DNA of 64,000 bases from Coptis chinensis (lineage: Eukaryota > Streptophyta > Magnoliopsida > Ranunculales > Ranunculaceae): contig CM027381.1 in assembly GCA_015680905.1 (NCBI GenBank), forward strand, positions 21,057,501 through 21,121,500. The letters run 5' to 3'. How positions within the stretch are numbered: position 1 is the first letter of the stretch; each line of letters starts with the position of its first letter. A program made the position numbers and the translations under genes. The notes beneath the pieces are model-generated. The model saw nothing but the letters and a program-made list of their open reading frames with translations, was not told the origin of the DNA and made no database searches. Positions 34,740 through 46,687 of the stretch are shown here, piece by piece.

Positions 34740-34776
34740 GGTTCTGAGCTTCCAAAATGAATCGGCAAGTTTCCAA

Positions 34777-35690
34777 ATTGTTTAAGGCAATTTCCGGAAA
34801 TAGAAAATTTCCAAACCCGAAAAAGGAAACAAACCATATTTTTTATTTTATAACAACCCTGGTATCTTTTATACTGGATTTAGAATAGTAACTTCTAAAC
34901 TCTCTTAGATTTCATCCTACCACCACATCTAATCATAGGTATGCCAATTACGACAATATTCTCAACCTTCACTCCAAAACAAACTCTAAAATGGAGGATC
35001 TTCTACAAATCATGATAGAATAAATAATACCACCCCCAAACAATTTGGGAATGTGGAATTAACAATAAAATCCATGCACAATTTGAAAAGAACAACATTA
35101 TATTAAAATTGAAATTCAAACAACATTTAACTACCAAATTCAAAGTTAAGTACGGAATTTAACAACGTAACATCCTATCTACTAAAAATAATAAAAAACA
35201 ACATCAAAACAACAAACAAGGAGAAATCTAGCTACTCTTAAAGGGAGGAGGTGGGGGGATAAGAATAGGAAGTTTAGTGATCAAGCATGGAAAAACCAAA
35301 CACCACCCCCAAACAAATTTTTGAAAATAGGTTTGTAAAAATTTGTTTTAAAGCGTGGGGTCTTTTAAAGTCGATTCCCTAGACTTAAAGTGATATATAT
35401 GTATTTACATGCGGTTTCCCATATATCAATAATCTAAACAATTGTGGATCTTTCCATAAATAGTTAACATGGAATGCACCACCAAACATAATCAAACTCC
35501 AAAACTTTTCTACCATTTAACTTAGTTGAATAAGAAGGTGTCCAAGTGAATGATCGTGAGTAAATGAATGGTTTTGGAAAATACTTGGAATATGGATAAG
35601 TATTAGAAGAAAAGGGTGGGAAGAATGATTAGATTTTATGAGGGATTAACTCAGGTGGATGGTGGTAGGGTGGTGCTCTAGGTGCTTGCT
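34777..35690 (-). other. E6 non-coding spacer
   Basis: No gene. Polypurine-like complements (CCACCCCCAAACAA) at about 35034-35047 and 35304-35318. The small hairpin AAGTC/GACTT at 35368-35386 and the flanking block to 35500 align with E3 4560-4700. Confidence 0.6.
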
Positions 35691-36060
35691 TGAGAAGGTG
35701 GATCATCACAGCTCTTAGAAACTCGTCAATTCCTCATCTAGGTTGTTCGTGATCCATATAATTATGGTATTCATCTCCATCTTTGAGGAATTCATCTATC
35801 TCGTCTATTGTGAGGTTTAGTCCATCTCTTCTATGGTAGGAAGGCGGGGTTGAAAATTCTTTCTCTAGTTCAGGTTATGTTCAAAGAGTCAAAATTGTGA
35901 TCTTTGTCTTCTTCCATAAGAGGGATATGTACTAGTGTAGGGACGACATCGCCGGAAGCACTAATGTGATATACAAAACTCTCAATAGACTTAACTTCAC
36001 CTTCTACAGGGAAAATCTAGTTGTTCATGCGGTGTTTTATCCCTATACCTAATATGAGGG
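35691..36060 (-). pseudogene. E6 protease C-terminal remnant
   Basis: Aligns with the tail of the E3 protease region (5015-5310). At about 36020 it jumps to sequence matching E3 about 5960, deleting roughly 640 bp that include the LLDLGAS active site. E6 therefore has no usable protease. Confidence 0.75.
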
Positions 36061-36329
36061 GGAACATATTTGTTAACCGTTGATTTATCTTTTATCACTT
36101 TCCAACTAGGTTTCCATATTGGAACCTCTACAGTGTAGGGTCTTCAATTTCTATGACAAGATTTGGTATGGTATCATTTATAGTTTCATGGGTGATCTTT
36201 AGTCATAGTCACTTGGTTATCAACTACTCTCCCCGAACGAAGGGTAGTAGCACTGTGGAGGTCCCCTTGGTTTATATTACCATTACTAATGAATACTTTT
36301 TATTTCGGGCGGTGTTTGTTAACTTAGGA

Positions 36330-37600
36330 TTAGGCAATCGCTTGACTTGGAAACACGCCGGTTTGGTTATTATTTTGGTTAGAAGACATGTCAATAACCT
36401 TTTGGCACAAAGACTGTATCATTTGCATCGTTTGTTTCATCATATTAGAGTTTTGATCATGCTGATCTTTCATCAAGTTGGAGTTTTGTTGCATAATTTG
36501 ATTTTGTTTCTCCAACAAGGTCACTACTACTTTGTCTGTAGATGGTTGTATTGGAATTAAAGCTTGTTGAGCGTTCATGTCTTGATGTTGATAGTTCTGG
36601 GTTCTGGGTACTAAACCTCTATTCTAGTCACCTAAGTTCCATTGTCCTTGATGTTGAGTTAATTGGTTGAAGTATGATGGTTGTGGTGGTGTTTGTGCAT
36701 AGACAAGAGGACAATAGAAGTCGGAATGCTCAAGACTACAACAGACATTACAACGAGTAGAGTTAATGTTCATGACTGGAGTGGGTTGTTGTTGAACAGA
36801 GATGGCATCTACCTTTTTAGTGAGGGCATCGATAAGAGTTTTAAGCTCGGGATCATGTTTAACGTCAAGAGAAGAAGGAGAGGAGCGGGAGGAATCGTTT
36901 CCTCCCCAATTGTTGTTCTTTTTAGATTGATCTTCTAAGAATTTATAAGCCTCCAAGGCTCCTTTACTAAGAAAACTACCCCCAGTCATGATATCTAGAA
37001 CCTCCTTATGATAATGTGAAAGCCCCTTGAAGAAAGCACGAACAAGCGTGTCTTTCGCAAGATTATGATGCGGGCATTCAATGAGAAGATTAGTGAAACG
37101 ATTCTAGGCCTCGAAAATTATTCATAAGGATTATAGTGGAAGAAATGAATCATGTGAAGCATTTCATCTGTCTTCAGTGGTGGGTAAAATTGTTCCATGA
37201 ACAATTAAACAAGTTGAGCCCATGAGTCCACAGAGTTTGACGTTTGGGAAGTTAACCAAGATGTCGCCTTGTCGGCTAGGGTGAAAGGAAACACCCTAAG
37301 TTTAACTTGATCTGGACTTACGCTAGGATGATGGAATGTAGTGAGAACTTGGTCTATCCTACGCATGTGCTGGTAAGACTTCTCGTGGTCTAAACCATGA
37401 AAAACTGGTAACAAGTTAAATATATTAGGGGGGATTCGAAAATCCCCCACTAGGTCTGCAAGAACGATGCACGACTTAGGGCCATCGTTTAAGGCTTTAT
37501 AAAAATCAGAGAGAGGAGTCTCTTGTTCTTTAGCCATTGATGCAAGTGTAGTGTGTGAAATTCTAGATAGGTGTGTTGTATTTATTTCTATGAAAAACAA
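36330..37600 (-). pseudogene. E6 gag, nearly intact
   Basis: Same organisation as the E3 gag. Start at 37600, capsid landmarks FNLLPVFHGLDHEKSYQ and VKLRVFPFTLADKATSW, an in-frame stop at 37205-37207 where E3 keeps Gln, then readable sequence through FLEDQSKKNNNWGGNDSSRS. The zinc knuckle is canonical, C-x2-C-x4-H-x4-C (CNVCCSLEHSDFYC), near 36740-36780. The C-terminal piece (36578-36330) contains the Gln/Met/Asn-rich segment MQQNSNLMKDQHDQ. The intact knuckle suggests RNA packaging ability was kept until recently. Confidence 0.88.
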
Positions 37601-38707
37601 GCCTGATTATACTAGAATTAAAACTCCTCTGACAGAAGAGGCGAGGAGTGGAAGAAGGAGTACCTGAATGCCTCCTTGCTACGTGTCTGAATAGCGTCTT
37701 GTATACGCGATCTCAGTGTATTTAACAAGTTAGAAACACTGAGTAAATTGAAGAAATAGAAATTTGAACTAACCTGTGAAAATTGGGCTGTTCACGCTGA
37801 ATTTTCCTTCGAGGGCGCGGGTGCCCTCCGTTTTTTCGAATGTCCAGTGTTTTGGGCGCGGTCGCGCTCGGTTTGGGTGCGGGTTGCGCTTCAGGGTTTT
37901 CGAGTTTTAGGCCTTTTATCTTACTCCAAAAAATTTGAAATTTTTACAGTAATTTGCTAAGACGTCTATCAAGTAGCCTGTAAAATTTCAGATCAAACGG
38001 AGCTATGAAAGTCCCTCTACTGCCCTGCAAAGTTTGCGAAACAGTTTTCGGAGACAATACAAACAACTGAATGGTTAACCAATCAAAACAAAGCCAAAAA
38101 TTTCCAAATTTTTACTGGAGACTTTTGACAGATTCTAATTGTTCTTGTAAAACATTTAGAGCAATTGGAGTTCTACAACCTCTCCTTATCGGCTGGTGTT
38201 CCAGATATTAAGTGTTTGCAACACTGCAGAAACACACTGGAAACACTCTACTATTTAGGAGGTCAAAACAAATAAAAACTCGTCAAATTTTAACTACAAA
38301 CTCCTGACTTAGGATAGATACTCCTGGTAAAAATTATAGAATTTTTAGAAGTCCCTAAGTAACCTTACTCGTCTGTTTTTCAAGAACATACGGTGTGAAA
38401 ACTGAAATGCAGCACTGTAAGGATCGTATTTTTTCTCAAGGTAAACCAACTTTGAAAAATCTGAAAATATTTAAGTAAATCAAAAACACATTAAATATTA
38501 TGTCTGAAAATTTTCAGAATTTTCGAAAATTTAGAAATACCTTCACCGTAGTGCTTTTCTCTATGAATCCGCAGCCCCTATGCCTAAAACAGTGAACATT
38601 TCCGAAAATTCACGAAATAAGAATGAAAAATTAAAAGGGTGGGTGGGTAGAGAATGGGGGATTGCCCCTTGGATTCAAGCAATTGAATTCTTGTCTTGAA
38701 CGAGATT
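37601..38707 (-). other. E6 5' leader with GC-rich island
   Basis: Untranslated leader without gene. Bases 37800-37910 are GC-rich with repeated GGGCGCGG/GTCGCGCTCGG phrases. The uninterrupted equivalent of the E4 insertion site (GGTTAACCAATCAAAAC) is at about 38073-38089. Confidence 0.75.
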
Positions 38708-38725
38708 AAGATGGCAGCGACGCCA
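38708..38725 (-). promoter_or_regulatory. E6 primer-binding site
   Basis: Complement TGGCGTCGCTGCCATCTT two bases after the 5' LTR, identical to E3. Confidence 0.8.
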
Positions 38726-38727
38726 TT

Positions 38728-39888
38728 TGATAAAAGTTATTTTACGTATTCTAACTATCTATGCGTAAACACAAATAATCAATTTACGTAAATACGTGTT
38801 TATATCAATATTCCTACTCTCAATAATGAAGTAATATAAGAGAGTCAGGATTCGTTCCACTCTTAAACCCTCAAGACTTAATTAGAATTCAACTACTCGA
38901 CACAAAGAACAATGTGAGAGTAATGTGTGATGTGAATTTTCTAATATCATTATACTATCATTTTCCAAGCAAATCAAACAAGACATGGTATAAAGGGTTG
39001 AACTTTGCTTGTTCTAATTTAAAAGGAAACTACTCATGTAAGAATTGATTTAAACTAATAGTGACAAATACTAAATCAATGAATTGCAATAGATGTTTAA
39101 TGGAAAATGAAGCTAGATTATCAAAAACAACTAACTTTATTAATCTAATGAAAAGTAACAATGATTCAATAATCTATATTAAAACAAGGTATGAAAACTA
39201 ATTAATTAATGGGATAAAACTCAAAACTAGATCTAGATCTATCTTTTTCTAACCCTAAACTCCATTAACATTAGCTTCCTAACCTAACTTATTTTCTAAC
39301 CTAACTATCTACCATTAACAAAGAGCTAAGCTTTTGTTTTTATATGTTCAGATCCAAAAATTGTGCATGGGCTTGGAGCCACGTTTTGGGCCAGAGAATC
39401 AGGCCCAAAACCCAATACTTTCAGTCCAAAAAGGCCTCTTCAGTTGCAGTTGACTTTGACAGACATTTTGTTCACTTCTGCTCCTCTGATTGGGCCAAGG
39501 TTTGGGCCATTGGAAAGCTCTTTTCGAGCCGGTCGTTTTGACGTAAGGTAGGCCCAATTCCGAGGTTTGAGTCCAAAGATATGGTCTTCGGAAGTTCTGT
39601 TAACTTTGTGCACTGTTTTTGCCCGCGTGGACTTTGACTTTTCATCTTTTGACCGGGCTTTATAGAGGCTTTGTCTTCTTGGAAATTGGCCTTTAATCAC
39701 AGAACTCCTTAGCAACCGACCTTTGCTCCTTTATCTCGCTAAAGTGGCACATTTCTGCACATAATGGACTTTGAAGCCTGAAATGTATAAAAACACGTAA
39801 TCAGTATTAACTCTTACTTATTATTCACATAATTGGTCTAAAAGTACGATTGTTAAGGGGTTAAAACTACAGTTTTGGGCTCTTATCA
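38728..39888 (-). repeat. E6 5' LTR
   Basis: 1,161 bp, near-identical to 30511-31674; TATA complement at 39337-39346. Confidence 0.93.
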
Positions 39889-39893
39889 AATAC

Positions 39894-40089
39894 CTTCACT
39901 GAAAAACTCTCACGAGGCTTAAAGCTCATCTACTAGAGAATTCCTAGGGGTTTAAGGCCTTGTTGCATATGGTCAATGCAATTGCACTTCGCTAAACGAG
40001 ATTAGTATAATTAGTAATAAATCACACATTTGTGATCTTAGTTTCTCTCATCCTTGCTTGTGGACAAGCAAGATGCTATTTGGGGGTGG
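39894..40089 (+). other. E2 end of internal region and 3' polypurine tract
   Basis: Last part of the conserved module (CTTGTTGCATATGGTCAATG near 39959), then polypurine tract ATTTGGGGGTGG at 40078-40089. Confidence 0.8.
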
Positions 40090-40985
40090 TGATCAACTCC
40101 TAAATGTGCATTTTATTACCTTTTTATTAATGCATTACAGCCTTTCTTACGTATAATGGAAAGACAACTCATAGCTTTTATTGCATTTTTCAAGTTACAG
40201 AGAAATTCAGACCACTTATCATGAAAGCTGCGTATTAGTATGAAAATGAGCATTAATTATGCTTATTATGAAGATCCGAAGATGCCATGAAAATGTGCTG
40301 AAAAAGTTAACGATCAATGTCAAAGGTCAAAGGTCAAGGACTCAGAACCAAGGAGCTGAAAGTTAAAGTCCTTAACTCAAAAGACCAAGGATAGATGTCT
40401 TTAACTCAAAAGATTGCTTTCTCAAACCTTATATTGATCAAGAAGAAATCAAAAAGAAAAAGGAAAAACAAAAGTAAAAAGTGAAGTGTGAGGTGTGAGG
40501 TGTCTCAATTATAATGGAGAAGGGCAAATCAGTAAAAGGCAAAATCAGTATAATGGAAGGGTATATAATCTAAAAGTGAAAGAGAAAGAAGGCATCCATT
40601 GCATTTAAGGTCCAAACCAATTGGTTTGTAGGAGTAGAGAATGAACCTAGACTTAACCTAGTGTCATTCGGATTTATTTTCTTGTTTTTCAATTTAAGTC
40701 ATTTACTTTATTGTTCTTCATTTCAATCTTGTTATTTTCTTTTTATTTTGCAATCAATCAATCTTCTTTTTGTTGTTTTTCATTTTAATCTTTCCTTTCA
40801 ATGTTTTTTGTCATTCAATCATTTACAACTTAACTTCAATGTTCTTCATAGCTTTGAAACCAACTTGTCCTAAACTAGAGATTCCACCTTCCTTTCTTCA
40901 ACTCCCATCATTTAAGCCCAAACAATCTATGGTAAACCTCTTTCAAAACAATCTTTTGAAGTCATTTACCACTACAACAACGTCA
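40090..40985 (+). repeat. E2 3' LTR
   Basis: 896 bp, TGATCAACTCC...CAACGTCA. It matches the E1 5' LTR in inverse orientation once S1 and S2 are removed (892 bp). It contains GGTCAA repeats at 40325-40337, the complement of W-box cores. T-rich ORFs inside it are not credible. Confidence 0.85.
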
Positions 40986-41015
40986 AGGATCAATCCATAA
41001 AAACATATAAAAGCA

Positions 41016-41029
41016 ACACCCCCAAATAG
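41016..41029 (-). promoter_or_regulatory. E1 central polypurine-like tract
   Basis: Complement CTATTTGGGGGTGT; same motif class as the central tracts of E2 and E3. Confidence 0.5.
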
Positions 41030-41380
41030 AATGAAATGATGCATGTAGAGTGTAAGATGCAGAATGATAAAAGAAAGCTTACGTAACCCATCATGGAACT
41101 TATGTAATAACCTGTTATAGTTGACTTGTCCAAAAGAGTGAGAGGTTTGTAGTATATGTCCTTCATGAGGCTCCAATGATAAAGAATAGGACATACCAGG
41201 CTTCTCAACTACTGAAATGATCGACTTTTGTGTTTATATATTGAGCAAAGTCTCTTTACTGGGAAGATTTAGAAAATTATGAATGATCTCAAAGGCAATT
41301 GGCTTAAGTGCAAATTTGAGGTTTCTTTGAAATGGTTTCGTGGTGCCGTCCTCAGAAATTGTTGGATTTTTTATGAATGA
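41030..41380 (-). other. E1 non-coding spacer
   Basis: Between the gag/pol remnant and the polypurine-like tract. Overlapping small ORFs at 40943-41208 are not supported by any sister element. Nothing else recognised. Confidence 0.45.
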
Positions 41381-41383
41381 AGG

Positions 41384-42286
41384 TTAGTATTCAAGAGGTG
41401 TTAATTTGGGATCGTGATGGTTGGGTGGTGGTTCTTTACATGATCTCGAGGACGTAGAGAATTCTTCATCTAGTTTTGGCGTTTCCACAAGATTGTGGTT
41501 CATATCTGTAAAAGTAAGGATGTCACAAATTTGTTTTACCGATAAGTCTTTAACAACCAAACTAAATTGAAATCTACTTTCCACCATAGATTTTATTCCC
41601 TATTTTCTAAGCACTTCATTTTCTTTGTCCTCTGGCTAGATCTTCATAAATTTTCTCAATGCAATTTTCCAACTGTGTCGAGTCCAATACATGCTCTTGA
41701 GTTTCTTCCGCCAGAGTTTTCTCATTTATGGGTGATGATGCATTAGGGCATGTGAGAGAAATTTTGACTTCAGGCATATAGTAATCATCATAAGATTTGG
41801 AATTCTCACGATAGTCAGGTGGATGTTGATGGGGATTTAATTGGTCAGAAATATCTGGATTGCTTTAGCAATTGGCTTTGGTATAGTAACACCTTTTTCC
41901 TATTTTTGGATGGGTTCTGGACTGGTAGGAAGAATCTTAGTTTCAAATGTGGCATCTTTGGAATTGGATTGGAGAAAATATAATGTAGTTGCTATTTGTT
42001 TAGTTTGTATTGTTTGCTTGGCCATTTCCTGGTAGAGTTGGTCTGTGATAGATAGTGGAGTGGAATATGAATTTGATATGGATGGTGATGTGAATGGTAA
42101 TGGGTTTTGGGTTAAACCGTACACTGACTGACCAGGTGGATATATGAATTGTGGTTGACTATTTGTGGTGGAACTCCATGAATTGTCTGCATGATTAGAA
42201 AGCTCTTGAGTGTATGGAGTACTAGAGAAGTTTGAAAATTGAGGTTCGTAATTGTAAGAATTTCCCGTAGTAGACTTGAATTCGGT
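41384..42286 (-). pseudogene. E1 gag C-terminus and gag-pol linker
   Basis: The frame 42291-41900 reads a Ser/Asn/Pro-rich gag tail (TPYTQELSNHADNSWSS; QEMAKQTIQTKQIATTL). After frame changes comes a linker (about 41830-41600), then 41587-41384 with LVVKDLSVKQICDILTFTDM and an acidic DEEFSTSS segment comparable to the end of the E3 protease region. The LLDLGAS protease motif is not found. The gag continues on the far side of E7 at 50211. Confidence 0.65.
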
Positions 42287-42291
42287 ATATG

Positions 42292-43915
42292 TGACCTTGC
42301 CTCTTTTTATGTATGTAGATGGTGTATGGGATATGGATGATATAGATGATATAGATGGATGATGGTTGTTGAACAAAATAGAAGCGTATCAAAACCTAAT
42401 TATCCCTCAATAAGTAAATGATGAGTAGGGTATCGTTCCACTTTTAAGTGTATGTTTATATGAAGGACAAGACTGGAAAGGGGTTGAGGGATTAAAAACT
42501 ATGATTGTAGATATTTTAGATTCTAATGCTAAACTAAACTAAACTAAACTAAAATATTAAGAATTTATAAGAAAGGGGATTCAAGAGATTAGAATCCACC
42601 AATACTTTTGATTCAATGACCTTTTGATTCATAGTTGTTCTCATAAGTAGACTACAATTAGGCAAATGAGCGAGTGTCGATGCCCTCTTGGACAAAACAT
42701 CGTTAACAAATAACTCTACTTAAGGTTGTTCCTATGTTCATGTTACTAATATCTTCTTTCCTTTTATGTGAGCTTGGGTAGCTATTCAATGAATCACCAT
42801 TTAAGGCAAACACAATGAATACTTCCCTTACTCTAAAACGATACACAACTAGAAGAAAAGTAGAGAATAATAGTATAATATTCAATTACAATAAATAAAA
42901 ACCTATTCTAGAATTTTATACAATTTCAATAAATAAAAGCATGTCACTAGCAAATATTCAATTGCAATAAATAAAACCCTAAACTAGCATGATATTCGAT
43001 TGCAATAAATAAAAACCTTAATCTATACTTCCATCCCCTGGTCTGGGCAATGGAACTAATAACTAAAAACATAAAGAACTAACTTGATTGAATAACACAA
43101 TGAACCAGAAGAATCATTAAACCTTAAGCACCGGCTTCATCTTCTCCCTTGAAGGAGAAGATTAGCCTTCCATAAAAAAGGAAGAACACAAAGAACGAGA
43201 AGAAGAAGAGTCGAAGAACATAAGACTAGAAAGACTAATTTATTAAGACTCAGCTACTTAAAACCGATCTTTTATTATTAATCTCTCTCTGCCTCAAGTT
43301 CTGGAGACAAGAATATAAGTGAATTGGCAAATTACATGAGACACTTAGGTCCTCTATTTATAGAGGTTACAATGAGCTCTAAAAGCATTCCAAACTGTCA
43401 TTTGTTTTCTAATACAAATAAACTTCTTTCAGAGTTCAACTTCGTCTCCAAAACTGAGAAGAAATTGGCTATAGTGTCAATCCATGCATCGGGACGCACT
43501 ATTCATGTGTCCTGTGACGCGATCAACGCGTCATGGGCCTTTCGATCCATCGCCCAGGACGACGCGTAAGCCTATTTTGTCTCTTTTGCTCTATCCTTCT
43601 ATCCTCTTTTACGGGCTTTGGTCTAAACAACGAATCTTTCGGCCTTGGGCTTCCAAATAGGCTTTAAAATAGGTCCAAGTTGCATCTTTAATAGCTCCAA
43701 TTCCTTGGCCTTCTCCATGATTGTCCATAGGCTTCCCATGTGATCCTTAATGCTCCGAATTGCTCCATTTTACCCCTTTTTCTCTAATATTCCACAAAAC
43801 TCTCTCTTTCACCTGTAGAATCATAAAACATAAGTTACAAACACTATTAGTCCACTAAGATGGCTAAACAAATGGCATAATCGAGGGTTAAATAACACTT
43901 TTTGAGCACTTATCA
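42292..43915 (-). repeat. E7 3' LTR
   Basis: 1,624 bp, TGACCTTGCC...GAGCACTTATCA. It has a CTAAA microsatellite at about 42530-42552 (four to five units; three in the other LTR). It matches 48676-50205 with some indels. Confidence 0.92.
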
Positions 43916-43935
43916 CAACTCCCAACTAGCCTTTT
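43916..43935 (-). promoter_or_regulatory. E7 3' polypurine tract, weak
   Basis: Complement AAAGGCTAGTTGGGAGTTG before the LTR start TGATAAG. Less pure than in other elements. Confidence 0.55.
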
Positions 43936-45827
43936 GCTAGTCTCTTAGCAAATAAGATAAGAAAATAGATAAGTGATCAAAATCACATCCTAATAACAAA
44001 ACTAAAATCCAAACTCATTTTTGCAGGCATCGTCGATTGCATTTACCATATGCAACAATGCTTTAAACCTTTAAGTTCCCCAAAAAGGACGAGTTATAGT
44101 CTCGTGAAGGTTTTCAGGTGATATACCCACAAAATCAGTCAATAGCATGTTCAAGAATGATAGTATTTTTAGAGAGAAAAATTCCTTCCTGACTTAGTGC
44201 TTACTCCAATAGATAGTCTCCATTGCTAACTACATTGCTGCAAAGACTCATAATTATGATGGGAGATAGTAAAAATTGACAAAATTCTCAATCAAGGCTT
44301 ATGTGTGTACTTAGTCAATCTCTTATACTCTCCTATCCAAGAAACAGAATTCCTAGTTTACCATAGGTAGATAATCTCAACTTTCAATCCTCACCGGTCA
44401 TACTCTCAGAAAAAAATCTCTCAGAAGATGGTCTATTATTTTACCTCATGTATGTGGGGAAAAGAATAATGCATACGAACATCCTACATACTACCTTGAA
44501 AAACTGACTTCTGAATAAAAGTAGTCTCATGGAAAGAATGTCAATCACATATGAAGTGTCAGGTCCTTCACTTTAGCATCCTCTCACATATTTTAGACTT
44601 TGTACCATACTGTAGTGATAAGTCATGGGTTGTAACTTGGCTTGGGTATTGGTTTATGAAGGAAAGATAAAAATGATTCTAAGGTTGTTTCTGAAAACAC
44701 TAAGGGTTTTCCTTCAATCTTTGGAAGATTTCTTCAAATTCTGTATTGTAGAGAAAATTCTTCCTTTGTCTCAGCTTTTCCATCCATTCTGTTCAACACA
44801 TTTTTTTTTTTAGCTCAGTAGTATATCCTTAATTAGTACAGGATATGCTTATTTTCCACTAGCTTCTTTCACTTAGAACAGAATGATGGTCTTCATTATA
44901 TCTCTCTAGTATTTCCTTGTAATCTTCCTTTTGTGCTATTTATTCCTTTTTGTGCCCCTCGTATTCTCAGAAACATATGGGTATGGCTGATAAAGATTTT
45001 GGCTATACTCCTTGTTTGGAGTTGGGTAAAGGGTAAAGGGTTTTATAAAAGAAAATGGCTTATTGTAAGGCTCAAAAGGGTTTAACATGATGGTCCTACT
45101 AGGTGGGATAAAGGCTGAATAGGTTCACTACTTGACTTATCAGTATGATAGTCTGTTTCGAATAGACTACAAGACCTAATGGCTATCTCCACAGTTGATG
45201 TCACTTCGTGATTAACCAAATCAACAAATAATGAGACTATATTACAACGACATAAAGAACTGAAAGATGTTGAGTCACTAAGACTCGGATTTTTCGTTAG
45301 AACTCTCAAAAGAATGGGTATAAAGCTCAAGTCTCACGGGCTAAGTCAAAAAATTCTACTTCCAGTTTACTAGGGGTTTAAATCTCTCTTCTAGCAAAAG
45401 TACACAAAACTGACCAAGTATTATGGTGGTGCCTTGATAAAGAATTCTATCAACAAGAAGTATGTCCGAGCATAATAAATAGTCTAAGCGGTAATGAAAT
45501 CAATAATATTAACTATCTATCAAACTCAACATTAAGCAATATAGAATATGTATCCCAGACTCATCATTAAAATTCATTTTTCTCATGCTACTAATATAGA
45601 AACAAAGATATTTTTGTTTTTGAAAACTAATTTTCAAAATTCATTTCTCAAGTACACCCTCCCCCTACTTATGCATGCATTGACCTCAATATATAAAGAA
45701 ATAAATGAAATGGATGAGAAAAAGGTAGGATATTACCAATGATGCCGAATATCAGAATTAGTTCAAGAAACAAATTTTTAGGTCTTTTTACGTTAGTTCC
45801 CCAAGACGTAATGTGAGTCTTTTAAAG
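43936..45827 (-). other. E7 non-coding 3' region
   Basis: No gene. Bases 44030-44110 match the LTR-proximal end of the conserved module (GATTGCATTTACCATATGCA). A candidate central polypurine tract, complement AGTAGGGGGAGGG, is at 45657-45669. Three tandem copies of a 20-base hairpin lie at 45790-45809, 45825-45844 and 45857-45876. Confidence 0.6.
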
Positions 45828-46502
45828 TCAGATTCTCAAGACTTTTGAGTCCTTTATAGTCAGATCCTCAAGACTTTTGACCTTGCCTCTGGGAATCTTG
45901 GTAGAATGGTCAGCTAACTTCAATTTGACTTTTGTAGGCTTTAGGTTCTCCAGGCCCAACGCTTGGTACACATGATATGGCAAGAGATTAACACTAGCAC
46001 CAAGGTCTAAAAGAGCATTACCCGTGAATTTTTCTTCTATCTTGCATGATATTGTAGGACTTCCTGGATATTTGAGCTTGACTGGAGCTTGCTGATGGAT
46101 AATAGATGTTGTTTGTCCAGCTAGAAACGCTCGCTTGAGAACATGAGTACTTCTCTTTATGTTGTATGCATCCTTCAAGAATTTGGCATATGATGGCAAC
46201 TGCTTGATCACTATGAGAAAGGGGATATTGATGTTATCTTTCTCAAATGCCTCTTTCATCTCTAAAAATTGCTTGTCCTTTTTGCTTTGAGCAAAAAACA
46301 TAGGAAAAGGTGCCTTTGGTATAAACACATCAGCATGTGTCAGCTCTTCTTTCTCTTTGGCATTTTTGCATATCTTGTCTTGACAAATGGGAGTTGAAGG
46401 GATTTCTCCCACTTCCTTTTGAACTTCATTTGAAATCTTGACCGATTGCTCAGTAGCAATGTCATCATGAGAAGGTAAGTCAACCTTGTTGTCTATCTTC
46501 AA
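45828..46502 (-). pseudogene. E7 protease region, truncated
   Basis: From 46502 the frame is open for 224 codons. A charged linker is followed by TPICQDKICKNAKEKEEL and VFIPKAPFPMFFAQSKKD, then NINIPFLIVIKQLPSYAKFL, and the aspartic protease with ALLDLGASVNLLPYHVYQAL (catalytic Asp codon 46005-46007) and LKLADHSTKIPRGKVKSLED. It stops at 45828 inside the protease, before the ILGRPFLAT block seen in E3, directly at the tandem hairpins. The active site is intact but the domain is about half length. RT is absent. Confidence 0.85.
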
Positions 46503-46687
46503 TCCTGATCTGAGAGTAGTAACTGAGCTGACATGATCATGGAGTTGATCAGTACTAGAAGTTGCCCCAATGTGGCATACAATAAGCTAGGTTGAGTGGC
46601 TTGTGTCTTTACAGACAAAGCAGTAGAGAGTTGGTCGACCTTAGCCTCTAGAGACTCCATTCTAGAACATTGACTTGCCTGAGATTG

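Larger units (their letters stand above)
30511..39888 (-). mobile_element. E6: non-autonomous Athila-like element with ORF X
   Basis: 9,378 bp, flanked by AATAT (30506-30510) and AATAC (39889-39893), a TSD with one later change. The E2 sequence is continuous across it. LTRs of 1,164 and 1,161 bp look near-identical, so insertion was recent. Internal order on the minus strand: primer-binding site, leader with GC-rich island, gag, truncated protease, spacer, GC-rich repeats, ORF X, central polypurine tract, conserved module, 3' polypurine tract. No RT, RNase H or integrase. Sister of E3 and E9. Confidence 0.93.
1..40985 (+). mobile_element. E2: LTR retrotransposon (3' part), host of nested E3 and E6
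   Basis: Visible pieces are 1-1098, 29470-30510 and 39889-40985; removing nested E3 and E6 makes them collinear with the 3' end of Athila element E4 (16540-18088). Its 3' LTR is 40090-40985, preceded by a polypurine tract. The 5' LTR, gag and pol lie before the window, so coding capacity is unknown. LTR type matches E1. The first 5 bases after the LTR are AGGAT; the matching left TSD is outside the window. That E2 lies inside E1 is inferred because E1-type minus-strand sequence begins directly at 40986. Confidence 0.8.

Noticed and set aside
36153..36935. Plus-strand ORFs at 36153-36560 and 36681-36938
   Set aside because: Antisense to the E6 gag, whose minus-strand reading has clear capsid and zinc-knuckle homology; the plus frames are shadows.
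40661..41208. Several ORFs around the E2 LTR end
   Set aside because: T-rich frames spanning the LTR boundary and the adjacent E1 spacer; not shared with the paired E1 LTR.
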